Shown here: positions 51,149 to 60,583 of the stretch, in pieces
Position numbering within the stretch: the first letter of the stretch is position 1
Layout of the letters: the number at the start of each line of letters is the position of its first letter
From: CAYNST01 sp964546435
Lineage (GTDB): Bacteria; Pseudomonadota; Gammaproteobacteria; Pseudomonadales; Cellvibrionaceae
Assembly: GCA_964546435.1 (NCBI GenBank)
Contig: CAZJKJ010000009.1
Span: 14,327 to 78,326 of the forward strand
Direction of reading: 5' to 3'
Length of the DNA: 64,000 nt
Notes under the pieces: generated by a model
Told to the model about the DNA's origin: nothing
Database searches by the model: none
What the model saw: only the letters and a program-made list of their open reading frames with translations
Program-made: the position numbers and the translations under genes

Positions 51149-51829
51149 GTGAAACAGCTAATCATGGTTGCTTCTGTTTTGGCAGCGGCGTTTGCGTCGA
51201 CCTTTCTTATCCTTAACAAAACTGGCGTTTTAACCGTTGACAATATTGAGCTCACACTCAATGTGGCATCGTCCATAAATCCCGTATATGTAGCCTTGAC
51301 TGTCGTTTTGCTTCTGTTCCTGGATATGTTTATTGCGATCCCGACCCTCACGGTTTCAATTCTTGCCGGGTACTTTCTCGGTTTCCATGCAGGCGGAGTC
51401 AGCGCATTCTCCGGTATGTTTCTGGCCGGCCTGTGCGGTTACCTGACTTGCTGGAAGTTTGGCCCCCGTTTGCTGCTCCGAATCTACAAGAATCAGTCGA
51501 AGTTGAACGAAATGCGGACGATATTTGCAGACCATGGCGCAATGGTGCTGATAATGTGCAGAGCCGCTCCAATCCTGCCAGAAGTAGCATGTTGCCTGGC
51601 AGGCGCTACACGGATGCCAATGCTCAAATTTCTGCTGTTCTATGGGATCGCTACCGCTCCATATGCGTTTATAGCTGCTTATGCAGGGTCCCGGAGCACG
51701 CTGTCCGATCCCAAACCCGCTATCCTGACGGCTATCGCGATGTCTCTTTTTCTTTGGATTTCCTGGGCATTGTTCCTGAAGCGGAACTACGGGAAAAAGG
51801 TCGGGAGGGTTGAGCCGGATCAGAGTTAA
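51149..51829 (+). CDS. VTT-domain (DedA/TVP38-like) membrane protein
   Basis: The 226-residue membrane protein starts at GTG 51149 with GAGGG seven bases upstream. It has about five or six hydrophobic segments and a VTT-type core, with LDMFIAIPTLTVSILAGYFLGFHAGGVSAFSGMFLAGLCGYLTCWKFG near the middle and RAAPILPEVACCLAGATRMPMLKFLLFYGIATAPYAFIAAYAGS after it. The arrangement of an acidic residue and a Pro-containing re-entrant segment is typical of DedA/TVP38 proteins, thought to move lipids across membranes. It pairs with the SDR gene. The two may act on the same lipid substrate (inference). Confidence 0.85.
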   Translation: MKQLIMVASVLAAAFASTFLILNKTGVLTVDNIELTLNVASSINPVYVALTVVLLLFLDMFIAIPTLTVSILAGYFLGFHAGGVSAFSGMFLAGLCGYLTCWKFGPRLLLRIYKNQSKLNEMRTIFADHGAMVLIMCRAAPILPEVACCLAGATRMPMLKFLLFYGIATAPYAFIAAYAGSRSTLSDPKPAILTAIAMSLFLWISWALFLKRNYGKKVGRVEPDQS

Positions 51830-51876
51830 GAGTATCGACTCGCCTGGCGGCCTCAATGACGCTTTTCAACAGCCTG

Positions 51877-52437
51877 CTATTGCAGGTGTGATCTCGCCGG
51901 TATTTCCTCAGCGATGTTTGCTCTGCATCGTTTGCGGATGCGGCTTAATGAGACCGGAGTAATGCCCAGGTATCGAGCTATGTCTTCTTGCGACAATCGT
52001 CTTAACAGATCTGGCTCACGCTTGCATAACAACAGGTAGCGCTCCTTCGGCGACAAACATAGCAGCTCATACTCTCGCTGTTCCTTTTTTGATGCAACGG
52101 TCAAGAGGAGACCATTCAAAATCCGAATGAACTCCGTATCATCCGAAACAGCCCGCAAAAGATCAGCGCGGGCGATAATCCGAACTTTTGTATTTTCCAG
52201 ACAAATGGCCGTGAAAGCGCTTGGCTGGCTGGACACAACCGTCTGCATGCTCGCTAGAAATCCACGCTCTTGCACAAAGGTTTTAATGAACTGCCTACCG
52301 TCGGGCGTTCCATAGTAGGCTTTCACCAGGCCCTCTTCCACATAATAGAAGTTACCTGCGCACTCACCCTGCCGAAAAAGATACTCCCCCTTTGAAAGGA
52401 GTTGTGGCTTCGCGATCTTTATCAGCGGTGTAATCAT
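51877..52437 (-). CDS. Crp/Fnr family transcriptional regulator
   Basis: The 186-residue protein has an N-terminal cyclic-nucleotide-binding-like beta roll (about 10-120, LLSKGEYLFRQGECAGNFYYVEEGLVKAYYGTPDGRQFIKTFVQERGFLASMQTVV). A C-terminal winged helix follows (LSQEDIARYLGITPVSLSRIRKR). The Cys cluster of Fnr and the full cAMP-binding loop of Crp are absent, so the ligand is unknown. It converges on the VTT gene with a 47-bp gap. It may control its SDR/VTT neighbours, as seen for other small Crp-like regulators, but this is positional inference. Confidence 0.9.
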   Translation of the reverse strand: MITPLIKIAKPQLLSKGEYLFRQGECAGNFYYVEEGLVKAYYGTPDGRQFIKTFVQERGFLASMQTVVSSQPSAFTAICLENTKVRIIARADLLRAVSDDTEFIRILNGLLLTVASKKEQREYELLCLSPKERYLLLCKREPDLLRRLSQEDIARYLGITPVSLSRIRKRCRANIAEEIPARSHLQ

Positions 52438-52645
52438 TGGAAAAGTGTTACGTTGCTAAATTACTTAACATCCACAAGATCATCTGTGGGATACAAATAA
52501 AGTTAGTATGGCGGTCTGCTCGTCCATGCCCATCAGATGCGCATGCCCCCCTCTGCCATGGGCCACTATAGTTGGACTGCACGAATATTGCACTGCCTTG
52601 ATCGAAGCTCGTTAGTAGCACCCCGGCGACTCTAATCGACGCAAT

Positions 52646-55009
52646 TTATTTCAGGAGCCGAATTTCATACAAGCCCCCGGCAACCGAACCCGGATCGGCT
52701 TCGAGTTTCACCTCGAGCATGGCTGAGTTCTGCGCGGCTTTCGGCAACTCTATCTCAACATCGTAAAAACCGACGGAGTCAGAGCGTTGCGTGACAATTG
52801 TGTGTAGCAACTTGCCGTTGACAATAACCTTGAAACGACGCCCACCGTCCTCCCTGGAAAGTGTCAGGCTAAGCTTGCGAGCCTCTGCCGTGGGATTGGC
52901 CAAGCGATAGGAAAACCAGCCGTGAGCATGTCGCCAGTGCCGGCCGCGGTGCACGCCGGCTTCCGTGTCGGCGCCCAGGAAGCCGTGCTCCACCTCGGGC
53001 TGCTGTTGCCCCGCCGCAACCCAATCCACCGTGCGTGCCGCCAGTTGGAGGCGCGCTTGCTCAGCTTCATGTTGTCTGGCCTTGAGTGCTTGTAGATCGT
53101 CCCGGCTCGCCTGTTGCCAATAAAGCATGTAGCGTGTGTCGTGAACTCGAAAAAAGGGAATGAGCTCCAGTTTCTTGTCAGTGTTGCCGATGAGATCGGG
53201 TGCCGCGAAGCGTAAGCGATCTCCAGGCAGGCGACGAATTTTGTCGGTAAAGTTGGGAGTTTCGCTAAGGAACGTCGGCGCTTCCGCGAGCGGGCATAAA
53301 GCGCCTGATGCAACATGCCCCATTCGACTGTCGTCGGCCAGGAATTCGAGTTTCTCCTGCGGATCTGGATCCACAGGCGCAGATAGCACCACCGGGCCGT
53401 GCAGTACCGCAAAATATGCGCTACCGTCGGGCAACTGCTCAGTGTACGTCTTCATGGGCAAATCGATTGCCAGCTCATCGCCCTTTTTCCACGCCCGATC
53501 AATCTTCAAGTAGCCACCGGCGGCGGCGACGTTAACTGGCTTGCCATTGAGTCGAACAACTGGAGCTGCACCCAACCAGTAGGGAGTCCGAATATTGAGT
53601 GTAAACCGCCCTCCTTTTTCAACATGGAAGCTGGTATTTTCCTGATCAGGAATGCGGTTTTCCTGGCGGATCACAACTCCCTTTGCCGCCCAGGTCAGGC
53701 GTGACGGAATAAAAAGATTGACGAAGAGATCGTCGCCGTCATGTGCATAGATGAACCGCCCGTACTTAAGGTGATTCTCGATCCCGGAGCCGACACAACA
53801 CCACATTGCCTTCTCAACCTGAGAGTAGACCCGGTAATGCTGTGGGCGTATGGGTGTGAAATACACCAGCCCGCCGGTCTTTGGGTGCTGTGATGACAAA
53901 ATATGGTTGTATAAAGCCCGCTCATAGTAATTCACGAGTTCAGCGGATGGATTCAGGCCGTACAGCAATTCCGTCAGTTTCAGCATGTTATATGTGTTGC
54001 ACGTTTCCGGCCCCTGAGCCTCCTCCAACATGGACGAAAAATCAGATTTCTCGTGAAAGTGCTCGCGCACGCTGTTGCCGCCGATAGCTATGGAGCGTTC
54101 ATTCACGACTGCCTTCCAGAAAAAATCCGCCGCCGCCTGTAGCTGTGAATCGCCGGTCAGCTGAGCTAACCTCGCAAAACCTACGACTTTCGGGATTTGA
54201 GTATTGGCGTGCAAACCGGTCAGCTCATCTTTACCTTGAGCCAAGGGTCCGAGAATCCGCTGTTCTGAAAATTGGACCGCTAGGTCCAGGTACTTTTTAT
54301 TACCCGTAATCGCGTAATAGTCCGCCAGCACTTCGTTCATACCGCCGTGCTCGGCGTAAAGCATTTTCTGGATCTGCTCTCTGCTCAAGATTTTGGTAAG
54401 GGCAATCGTCCACTCGCCAAGGCCTATTAAGAGCGTGCGTGCACGCTCGCTCTTGCCTATCAGATACGCATCCCTCAAGCCGGCATAGGTTTTATGGAGG
54501 TTGTACCACGGCACCCAGCGGTCGTTCAGTGAAAACAAGTCGGCTTTGATATTGCCCTTCGCTATCTCATTCCAGACAGCGGCGGAGTTGGGGACTCCTC
54601 CCAGGTAGCCATTGCCATTGGCTTTTTGTACCTTAAGAAGTTTCCCCAAGAAATCCTCCAGCCTGTCGCGGTACTGCTTCTCGCCGGTGCTTGCATATGC
54701 AAGACTCAGTGCAGACAAATAATGCCCGCCCATATGTCCATCCAGACCCGAAGACTCCCAATTGCCGTACGACACTGACACGGGAGCCAGCCCCGCTTCG
54801 CGGCGAAACGGCGCCAGCAGTTTGTCCGGGTCCAATGCTCTCACATAGGCTAGATCCAGATCCTGAGCGTGTTTGAAGGGGCTATCCAGCAACCTTACCT
54901 GCTCAAGTGGGAACAGTTCGGCAGCCTGACTGATAACTGAAGTGGCTAGCAAAGAAGGTGTCACGATAACAAACATGACGAGGAGGGTAAGGGATTTCAC
55001 TTTCTGCAC
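52646..55009 (-). CDS. Secreted GH127 beta-L-arabinofuranosidase-like enzyme
   Basis: The 787-residue protein starts with a signal peptide (to about residue 29, ISQAA). It is followed by an alpha/alpha-barrel catalytic region (DUF1680/GH127) and a C-terminal beta-rich accessory part (about 660-787). The active-site residues known in GH127 are visible: Glu335-x-Cys337 in GPETCNTYNML, and Cys404-Cys405 in AMWCCVGSG. These are the zinc-binding set in which one Cys is the nucleophile. Nearby Glu residues in VREHFHEKSDF could supply the acid/base. It should remove arabinofuranose units from plant or algal glycans. No other polysaccharide genes are adjacent. Confidence 0.93.
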   Translation of the reverse strand: MQKVKSLTLLVMFVIVTPSLLATSVISQAAELFPLEQVRLLDSPFKHAQDLDLAYVRALDPDKLLAPFRREAGLAPVSVSYGNWESSGLDGHMGGHYLSALSLAYASTGEKQYRDRLEDFLGKLLKVQKANGNGYLGGVPNSAAVWNEIAKGNIKADLFSLNDRWVPWYNLHKTYAGLRDAYLIGKSERARTLLIGLGEWTIALTKILSREQIQKMLYAEHGGMNEVLADYYAITGNKKYLDLAVQFSEQRILGPLAQGKDELTGLHANTQIPKVVGFARLAQLTGDSQLQAAADFFWKAVVNERSIAIGGNSVREHFHEKSDFSSMLEEAQGPETCNTYNMLKLTELLYGLNPSAELVNYYERALYNHILSSQHPKTGGLVYFTPIRPQHYRVYSQVEKAMWCCVGSGIENHLKYGRFIYAHDGDDLFVNLFIPSRLTWAAKGVVIRQENRIPDQENTSFHVEKGGRFTLNIRTPYWLGAAPVVRLNGKPVNVAAAGGYLKIDRAWKKGDELAIDLPMKTYTEQLPDGSAYFAVLHGPVVLSAPVDPDPQEKLEFLADDSRMGHVASGALCPLAEAPTFLSETPNFTDKIRRLPGDRLRFAAPDLIGNTDKKLELIPFFRVHDTRYMLYWQQASRDDLQALKARQHEAEQARLQLAARTVDWVAAGQQQPEVEHGFLGADTEAGVHRGRHWRHAHGWFSYRLANPTAEARKLSLTLSREDGGRRFKVIVNGKLLHTIVTQRSDSVGFYDVEIELPKAAQNSAMLEVKLEADPGSVAGGLYEIRLLK

Positions 55010-55093
55010 TCTCTATCGATCTCCGCACCAGGGACGTCAGCGAATAGCAGCAGCGTCCTCACGGCCAATAATATTGTGGTAAAAATCCCCTCC

Positions 55094-56926
55094 CTACTCC
55101 ACCGTCACACTCTTTGCTAGATTACGCGGCTGGTCTACATCTGTTCCTTTGATTATTGCCACGTAATAGGAGAGCAGTTGCAAAGGGATTGTGTAGACGA
55201 TGGGGACGATGAGTTCGTGTGTGTGGGGCAGGTTGATGACGCGCATGGTTTCGTCGGACTGAAAGCGTGCTTTGCTGTCCGCGAATACATAAAGAATGCC
55301 GCCGCGTGCGCGGACTTCTTCAATATTGGATTTCAGCTTTTCCAGCAGGTCATTATTCGGCGCGACGACGATAATCGGTATGTCGGTGTCGATCAGCGCC
55401 AGGGGACCGTGCTTTAATTCTCCGGCGGCATAGGCTTCGGCGTGGATGTAGGAAATTTCCTTGAGTTTTAGTGCACCTTCCATGGCGATGGGATATTGGT
55501 GGCCGCGCCCGAGGAACAGCGCGTGTTGTTTTTCTGCAAACTCTTCGGCGAGTAATTCAATCTGATCGGCAAGACCCAATACTTCTTCGAGTTTGCCCGG
55601 CAGGGATTTCAGCGCGTTCAGCAGTTCCAGCTGCTGGTCTTCGGTCATGCCGCGATGTTTGCCCAGTGCGATTGTCAGCAGGGCGAAACCCACCAGCTGA
55701 GTGGTAAATGCTTTAGTAGACGCGACACCGATTTCGACGCCGGCCCGGGTCATGAATGCCGCGTCGGATTCGCGCACCAGTGAGGAACCCGCAACATTAC
55801 AGATCGCCAAGCTGGCGAGAAAGCCCTGATTTTTGGCCTGCCTCAACGCCGCTAACGTATCTGCTGTTTCGCCGGATTGGGAAACGCTGATCAGCAATGT
55901 TCCAGGTTGGACGACGTGTTTGCGGTACCGGAATTCAGACGCAATCTCCACGTTGCAGGGAATGCCGGCCAGCCCTTCGAGCCAATAGCGCGCGACCATG
56001 CCGGAATGATAGCTGGTTCCGCAGGCCACGATCTGGACGCGCTCAACTTTGTCGAATACCTCAGTGGCGCCGCAGCCAAACGCCTCGTCGGGAATGGTAT
56101 TTTCGTTGTAGCGCCCTTCCAGTGCGTTGAGCACGGCAACCGGCTGTTCGAATATTTCCTTTAACATGAAATGCCGGTATGGACCTTTATCACCGGCGTC
56201 GTAGTCCAGCTGGGAGTCGCTCGGTTCGCGTGTGACCGTTTCGCCTTCCCGATTGAAGATCCGGACCTCATGGCGAGTCACCTGGGCAATATCGCCTTCT
56301 TCCAGAAAAATGAATTTGCGGGTTACCGGAAACAGTGCCAGTTGGTCGGAAGCAACAAAATTCTCGCCGATTCCCAGGCCGATAATTAACGGACTTCCCG
56401 ACCGGGCTGCGATGAGGCGCGACGGGTCCCTGCGATCCATGATTACCGTGCCGTAGGCGCCAATCAATTTTGGAATGGACTTCTGTACGGCCTCCAACAG
56501 TGAAATATCTTCGCGCAGATGGTATTCAATTAAATGGGCAATGACTTCCGTGTCCGTTTCAGATTCGAAACGAAACCCTTCGGCCTGCAAATCGCCGCGC
56601 AATTGCTCATGATTTTCGATAATGCCGTTGTGAACCACCACGATCTTGTCTGTGGATATGTGCGGATGCGCATTGCGTTCACTGGGAATGCCGTGGGTTG
56701 CCCAGCGCGTGTGAGCGATACCGGTGCCACCTGCAGCCGGATGTTCTGCCAGCGCATCACTGAGCGCTTTGACTTTGCCAAGCCGGCGTACCCGGTGAAG
56801 TTGTCCGTCGGGATCGATAATCGCCACACCGGCTGAATCGTAGCCCCGATACTCGAGCCTTCGCAGCCCTTCCAGCAGTATCTGTCCGACGTCCCGCTGA
56901 GCAACCGCGCCAACTATGCCACACAT
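55094..56926 (-). CDS. glmS: Glucosamine-6-phosphate synthase
   Basis: GlmS makes glucosamine-6-phosphate from fructose-6-phosphate and glutamine, the first step to UDP-GlcNAc. The 610-residue enzyme has the N-terminal glutaminase domain starting MCGIVGAV (Cys2 nucleophile), HTRWATHG, and HNGIIENHEQLR. Two SIS sugar-isomerase domains follow (ACGTSYHSGMVARYW, SVSQSGETADTLAALR, GRGHQYPIAMEGALKLKEISYIHAEAYAAGELKHGPLALID). It ends NLAKSVTVE as expected. It lies downstream of glmU after 158 bp, in the atp-glmU-glmS order. Confidence 0.98.
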   Translation of the reverse strand: MCGIVGAVAQRDVGQILLEGLRRLEYRGYDSAGVAIIDPDGQLHRVRRLGKVKALSDALAEHPAAGGTGIAHTRWATHGIPSERNAHPHISTDKIVVVHNGIIENHEQLRGDLQAEGFRFESETDTEVIAHLIEYHLREDISLLEAVQKSIPKLIGAYGTVIMDRRDPSRLIAARSGSPLIIGLGIGENFVASDQLALFPVTRKFIFLEEGDIAQVTRHEVRIFNREGETVTREPSDSQLDYDAGDKGPYRHFMLKEIFEQPVAVLNALEGRYNENTIPDEAFGCGATEVFDKVERVQIVACGTSYHSGMVARYWLEGLAGIPCNVEIASEFRYRKHVVQPGTLLISVSQSGETADTLAALRQAKNQGFLASLAICNVAGSSLVRESDAAFMTRAGVEIGVASTKAFTTQLVGFALLTIALGKHRGMTEDQQLELLNALKSLPGKLEEVLGLADQIELLAEEFAEKQHALFLGRGHQYPIAMEGALKLKEISYIHAEAYAAGELKHGPLALIDTDIPIIVVAPNNDLLEKLKSNIEEVRARGGILYVFADSKARFQSDETMRVINLPHTHELIVPIVYTIPLQLLSYYVAIIKGTDVDQPRNLAKSVTVE

Positions 56927-57084
56927 GATGTTCTTCCTCGCTGTCAGAGTTGCACCGGCCCGTATCGGGGCGGTAAATAATCAGAATTCAGGAAATCTGC
57001 ACGCCTGAAAGGACGAACAGTCTAGAAAACGGTAGATTAACCCGCAGTGAATGTGGCTAATCCGTAAGCAACCGGTCCGCCCTT

Positions 57085-58449
57085 CTACTTCTTTGAAGGA
57101 CGCTTCCAGCCGTCTATATTGCGTTGTCGGGCGCGCGCGACCACGAGTTGATCCGGTTTGCTGTTCTGAGTGACGGTGGAACCGGCTGCAATTGTGGTTC
57201 CGGCAGCAATGGTTATCGGGGCGACCAGCGCGGTGTTGGAGCCGACAAACACCGCATCACCGATACGGGTCGTATGCTTGTTCACGCCGTCGTAATTGCA
57301 GGTAATGGTTCCGGCGCCAATATTCACCTGATCGCCCACGTCGGCGTCGCCGACGTAACTCAGGTGATTCACCTTGCTGTCTTCGCCGATCCGGGCTTTC
57401 TTGATTTCGACGAAGTTGCCGATTTTCGCTGCCCTCGCCAGTTCAGTGCCGGGTCGTAAGCGCGCGTAGGGGCCGAGCACGCAATCGGCGCTGACGATAG
57501 AGTCTTCGACCAGCGTATTCCCATGAATGACGACGTTGTCGCCAATACGCGAATTTTTGATGATGCAGTTCGGCCCGACGGCTACATTGGAACCCAGGGT
57601 GACGTCGCCTTCGAACAGACAATTGATGTCGATGAAACAGTCGGCACCAGCCGTGAGGGAACCGCGACAATCGAATCGGGCTGGATCTGCCAGCGTCAAC
57701 CCCGCCTGCATAAGCTGTTGAGCCTTGGATTTCTGGTAGTAGCGTTCAAGTTCGGCCTGTTGCAGACGGTCATTCACGCCGAAGACTTCGTAACTGTTCC
57801 GGCACGCCAGTGCCTTGATCGAGCAGCCTGCGCTGCGGCCAAGGGCGACGAGATCGGTCAGGTAATATTCTTCCTGGGCATTCTGATTTTCGAGGCGGGG
57901 CAGGCAATTTTGCAGAACGCTGACCGGTATTGCCATCACACCGGTATTGACCTCCCGGATTTGCCGCTGCAGTGGCGTTGCGTCCTTCTCTTCAACGATG
58001 GCAACGATTTCATTCTTGTCGTCGCGTAGTATGCGACCGTATCCGGTCGGCGTGTCCAGCACCACTGTCAGCAGCGCCAGGGTCTGATCACTCGCGGCGT
58101 TCACCAACTCCGTAAGCGTATCCTGGCCGATGAGCGGAACATCTCCATAGAGCACCAGCGCCACAGAAGCCGGCGCCAGATCGGGAAGTACCTGCAGAAC
58201 CGCGTGTCCGGTGCCGAGCTGTTCGGCCTGGTGAACGATGTTTACCGCCCAGGGTTTGCAGAATTCACTCACAGCATCGGCGCCGTGACCCACCACCAGA
58301 TGGACTGATTCTGGCTGCAATTGGGTGGAGGTTTCCAGCACATGTTGCAGCAGGGGCTTGCCACCCAGCCGGTGCATGACTTTGGGGTGCGAAGAGCGCA
58401 TGCGGGTGCCTTTGCCAGCGGCGAGAATGACCACTTCCAGTTTACCCAT
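57085..58449 (-). CDS. glmU: Bifunctional GlmU (GlcNAc-1-P uridyltransferase / GlcN-1-P acetyltransferase)
   Basis: GlmU performs the last two steps to UDP-GlcNAc. The 454-residue protein has the N-terminal pyrophosphorylase domain (about 1-228) with LAAGKGTRMRSSHPKVMH, ALVLYGDVPLI and EVNTGVMAIP. A C-terminal left-handed beta-helix acetyltransferase domain follows, with RLRPGTELARAAKIGNFVEIKKARIGEDSKVNHLSYVGDADVG and GTITCNYDGVNKHTTRIGDAVFVGSNTALVAPI. It is complete and sits between atpC (244 bp upstream) and glmS. Confidence 0.98.
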   Translation of the reverse strand: MGKLEVVILAAGKGTRMRSSHPKVMHRLGGKPLLQHVLETSTQLQPESVHLVVGHGADAVSEFCKPWAVNIVHQAEQLGTGHAVLQVLPDLAPASVALVLYGDVPLIGQDTLTELVNAASDQTLALLTVVLDTPTGYGRILRDDKNEIVAIVEEKDATPLQRQIREVNTGVMAIPVSVLQNCLPRLENQNAQEEYYLTDLVALGRSAGCSIKALACRNSYEVFGVNDRLQQAELERYYQKSKAQQLMQAGLTLADPARFDCRGSLTAGADCFIDINCLFEGDVTLGSNVAVGPNCIIKNSRIGDNVVIHGNTLVEDSIVSADCVLGPYARLRPGTELARAAKIGNFVEIKKARIGEDSKVNHLSYVGDADVGDQVNIGAGTITCNYDGVNKHTTRIGDAVFVGSNTALVAPITIAAGTTIAAGSTVTQNSKPDQLVVARARQRNIDGWKRPSKK

Positions 58450-58693
58450 AAACTACCACCCCTCATTTTTGATCTGATTTGCCCACTCGGCTGCGGGGCG
58501 CAAATCACGGAATAATAAACCCGATTCCAGAAACTGAAAAAGGCAGCTTCGAAACCGCTTCATAACTGCGGAGCTATCGGTCACAAGGCCGGAATCCGAC
58601 CGCGCTGGATAAACTCTCGCTTTATGAAGCAGAACGTGAGCTGCCTCGTCTTGTTCTTTCCGGCTCCGCGGAGGAACCCTGTTCCCGATCCCG

Positions 58694-59110
58694 TTACCGG
58701 GTCTTTTTGCGCAGTGCCTGCAGTGTGCGCAACTGCGCAACAGCCTCCGCCAGTTGCGCCGCTGCGCGGGCATAATCCAGCTCGCCGCTTGCGATCGCCT
58801 GTTCCGCGTGGCGTTTGGCTTCCAGCGCAGCGCTTTCATCCATGTCGCCCTCGCGCAACGCGGTATTCGCAAGCACGGTAACCGCGTGGGGCTGGACTTC
58901 CAGATAGCCGCCGGAGATGTAATAAACTTCTTCAGCGCCGCCCAGTTTGCGCAAACGGATCGGGCCGGGACGCAAACTGGTCAGCAAAGGGGCATGCCCG
59001 TAGCAGATCCCCACATCACCTTCAGTGGCAGACGCGACCAGCAGTTCCACCGAGCCGGAAAAAATCTCCGTCTCGGCGCTCACGATGTCGCAGTGAAATG
59101 TGATTGCCAT
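58694..59110 (-). CDS. atpC: ATP synthase epsilon subunit
   Basis: The 138-residue subunit of the F1 central stalk has an N-terminal beta sandwich (FHCDIVSAETEIFSGSVELLVASATEGDVGICYGHAPLLTSLRPGPIRL) and a C-terminal helical pair that can inhibit ATP hydrolysis (MDESAALEAKRHAEQAIASGELDYARAAAQLAEAVAQLRTLQALRKK). It is the last gene of the atp operon, 30 bp after atpD. Confidence 0.97.
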   Translation of the reverse strand: MAITFHCDIVSAETEIFSGSVELLVASATEGDVGICYGHAPLLTSLRPGPIRLRKLGGAEEVYYISGGYLEVQPHAVTVLANTALREGDMDESAALEAKRHAEQAIASGELDYARAAAQLAEAVAQLRTLQALRKKTR

Positions 59111-59140
59111 AGTGTCTCTCGGTGCCGCCTAACAAGGGCG

Positions 59141-60541
59141 TTATTTCAGTTTGTTGGCCTTTTCGATCGCTTCGTCGATTCCGCCCACCATGTAAAACGC
59201 CTGCTCTGGCAGATGATCATATTCACCTGACAACAAGCCTTTGAAGCCGGAAATGGTGTCTTTCAGGGACACGTACTTGCCGGGCGCGCCGGTAAATACT
59301 TCGGCAACGTGGAACGGTTGTGACAGGAACCGTTCGATCTTCCGGGCGCGATATACAGTGAGTTTGTCTTCTTCTGACAGCTCGTCCATCCCCAGAATCG
59401 CAATAATGTCTTTCAGTTCTTTGTAACGTTGCAGAACCGTCTGGACACCGCGAGCCACATCGTAGTGCTCCTGGCCGATGATCAGCGGATCCAGCTGGCG
59501 TGAGGTGGAATCGAGCGGATCGATCGCTGGATAAATACCTTTCGCAGCAATATCCCGCGACAGTACGACGGTTGAATCCAGGTGAGCGAACGTGGTTGCC
59601 GGCGAGGGGTCAGTCAAGTCATCCGCGGGGACGTATACCGCCTGAATGGACGTGATCGAGCCCTGTTTGGTGGACGTGATGCGTTCTTGCAGAACACCCA
59701 TTTCTTCGGCCAGAGTCGGCTGATAGCCAACCGCAGAAGGCATACGGCCCAGCAGCGCCGATACTTCCGTTCCCGCCAGGGTGTAACGGTAAATGTTGTC
59801 GATAAACAGCAGTACGTCTTTGCCTTCGTCGCGGAATTTTTCCGCCATGGTCAACCCGGTCAGCGCGACGCGCAGGCGGTTGCCCGGGGGCTCGTTCATC
59901 TGGCCGTAAACCATCGCAACCTTGGATTCCTTAAAATTCTGGACGTTGACAACGCCCGCTTCCTGCATTTCGTAGTAGAAGTCGTTACCTTCCCGGGTGC
60001 GTTCACCAACACCGGCAAATACCGAAAGACCGGAGTGCTCGGTGGCGATATTGTTGATCAGCTCCATCATGTTGACGGTCTTGCCAACACCCGCACCGCC
60101 GAACAGACCGACCTTGCCGCCTTTGGCGAAGGGGCAAACCAGGTCGATTACCTTGATGCCGGTTTCCAGCAGTTCTTCCGATGCGGCCAGTTCGTCATAG
60201 GCTGGCGCTGCGCGGTGAATCGATGCGTTTTCTTTCGCGCCGATGGGACCTTTTTCATCAATGGGATTACCCAGAACATCCATGATTCGGCCCAAAGTCT
60301 CGGTTCCCACCGGGACATGAATCGGCGCCTGAGTGTTCTCGACTGACAGGCCGCGACTCAAACCTTCCGAAGAACCCATGGCAATAGCGCGAACCACACC
60401 GTCACCGAGTTGCTGCTGAACTTCCAGCGTTAAATCCTTACCCTGGACTTTAAGCGCGTGGTATACCTGCGGCACCGCATCTCGTGGAAATTCCACGTCG
60501 ATAACGGCACCGATGATCTGAACGATACGTCCGCTACTCAT
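59141..60541 (-). CDS. atpD: ATP synthase beta subunit
   Basis: This catalytic F1 subunit of about 466 residues contains Walker A GGAGVGKTVNMMELI, GERTREGNDFYYEM, the Walker B region VLLFIDNIYRYTLAGTEVSALLGRMPSAVGYQPTL and QAVYVPADDLTDPSPATTFAHLD, all highly conserved. IDNIYRYT differs from the frequent FIDNIFRFT-type sequence only in conservative positions. The start is ATG 60541 (an in-frame TTG precedes it). It lies between atpG and atpC. Confidence 0.98.
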   Translation of the reverse strand: MSSGRIVQIIGAVIDVEFPRDAVPQVYHALKVQGKDLTLEVQQQLGDGVVRAIAMGSSEGLSRGLSVENTQAPIHVPVGTETLGRIMDVLGNPIDEKGPIGAKENASIHRAAPAYDELAASEELLETGIKVIDLVCPFAKGGKVGLFGGAGVGKTVNMMELINNIATEHSGLSVFAGVGERTREGNDFYYEMQEAGVVNVQNFKESKVAMVYGQMNEPPGNRLRVALTGLTMAEKFRDEGKDVLLFIDNIYRYTLAGTEVSALLGRMPSAVGYQPTLAEEMGVLQERITSTKQGSITSIQAVYVPADDLTDPSPATTFAHLDSTVVLSRDIAAKGIYPAIDPLDSTSRQLDPLIIGQEHYDVARGVQTVLQRYKELKDIIAILGMDELSEEDKLTVYRARKIERFLSQPFHVAEVFTGAPGKYVSLKDTISGFKGLLSGEYDHLPEQAFYMVGGIDEAIEKANKLK

Positions 60542-60583
60542 CAAATTTTCCTCTAACTGAATCGAATATTCTGAATCTGTTCA

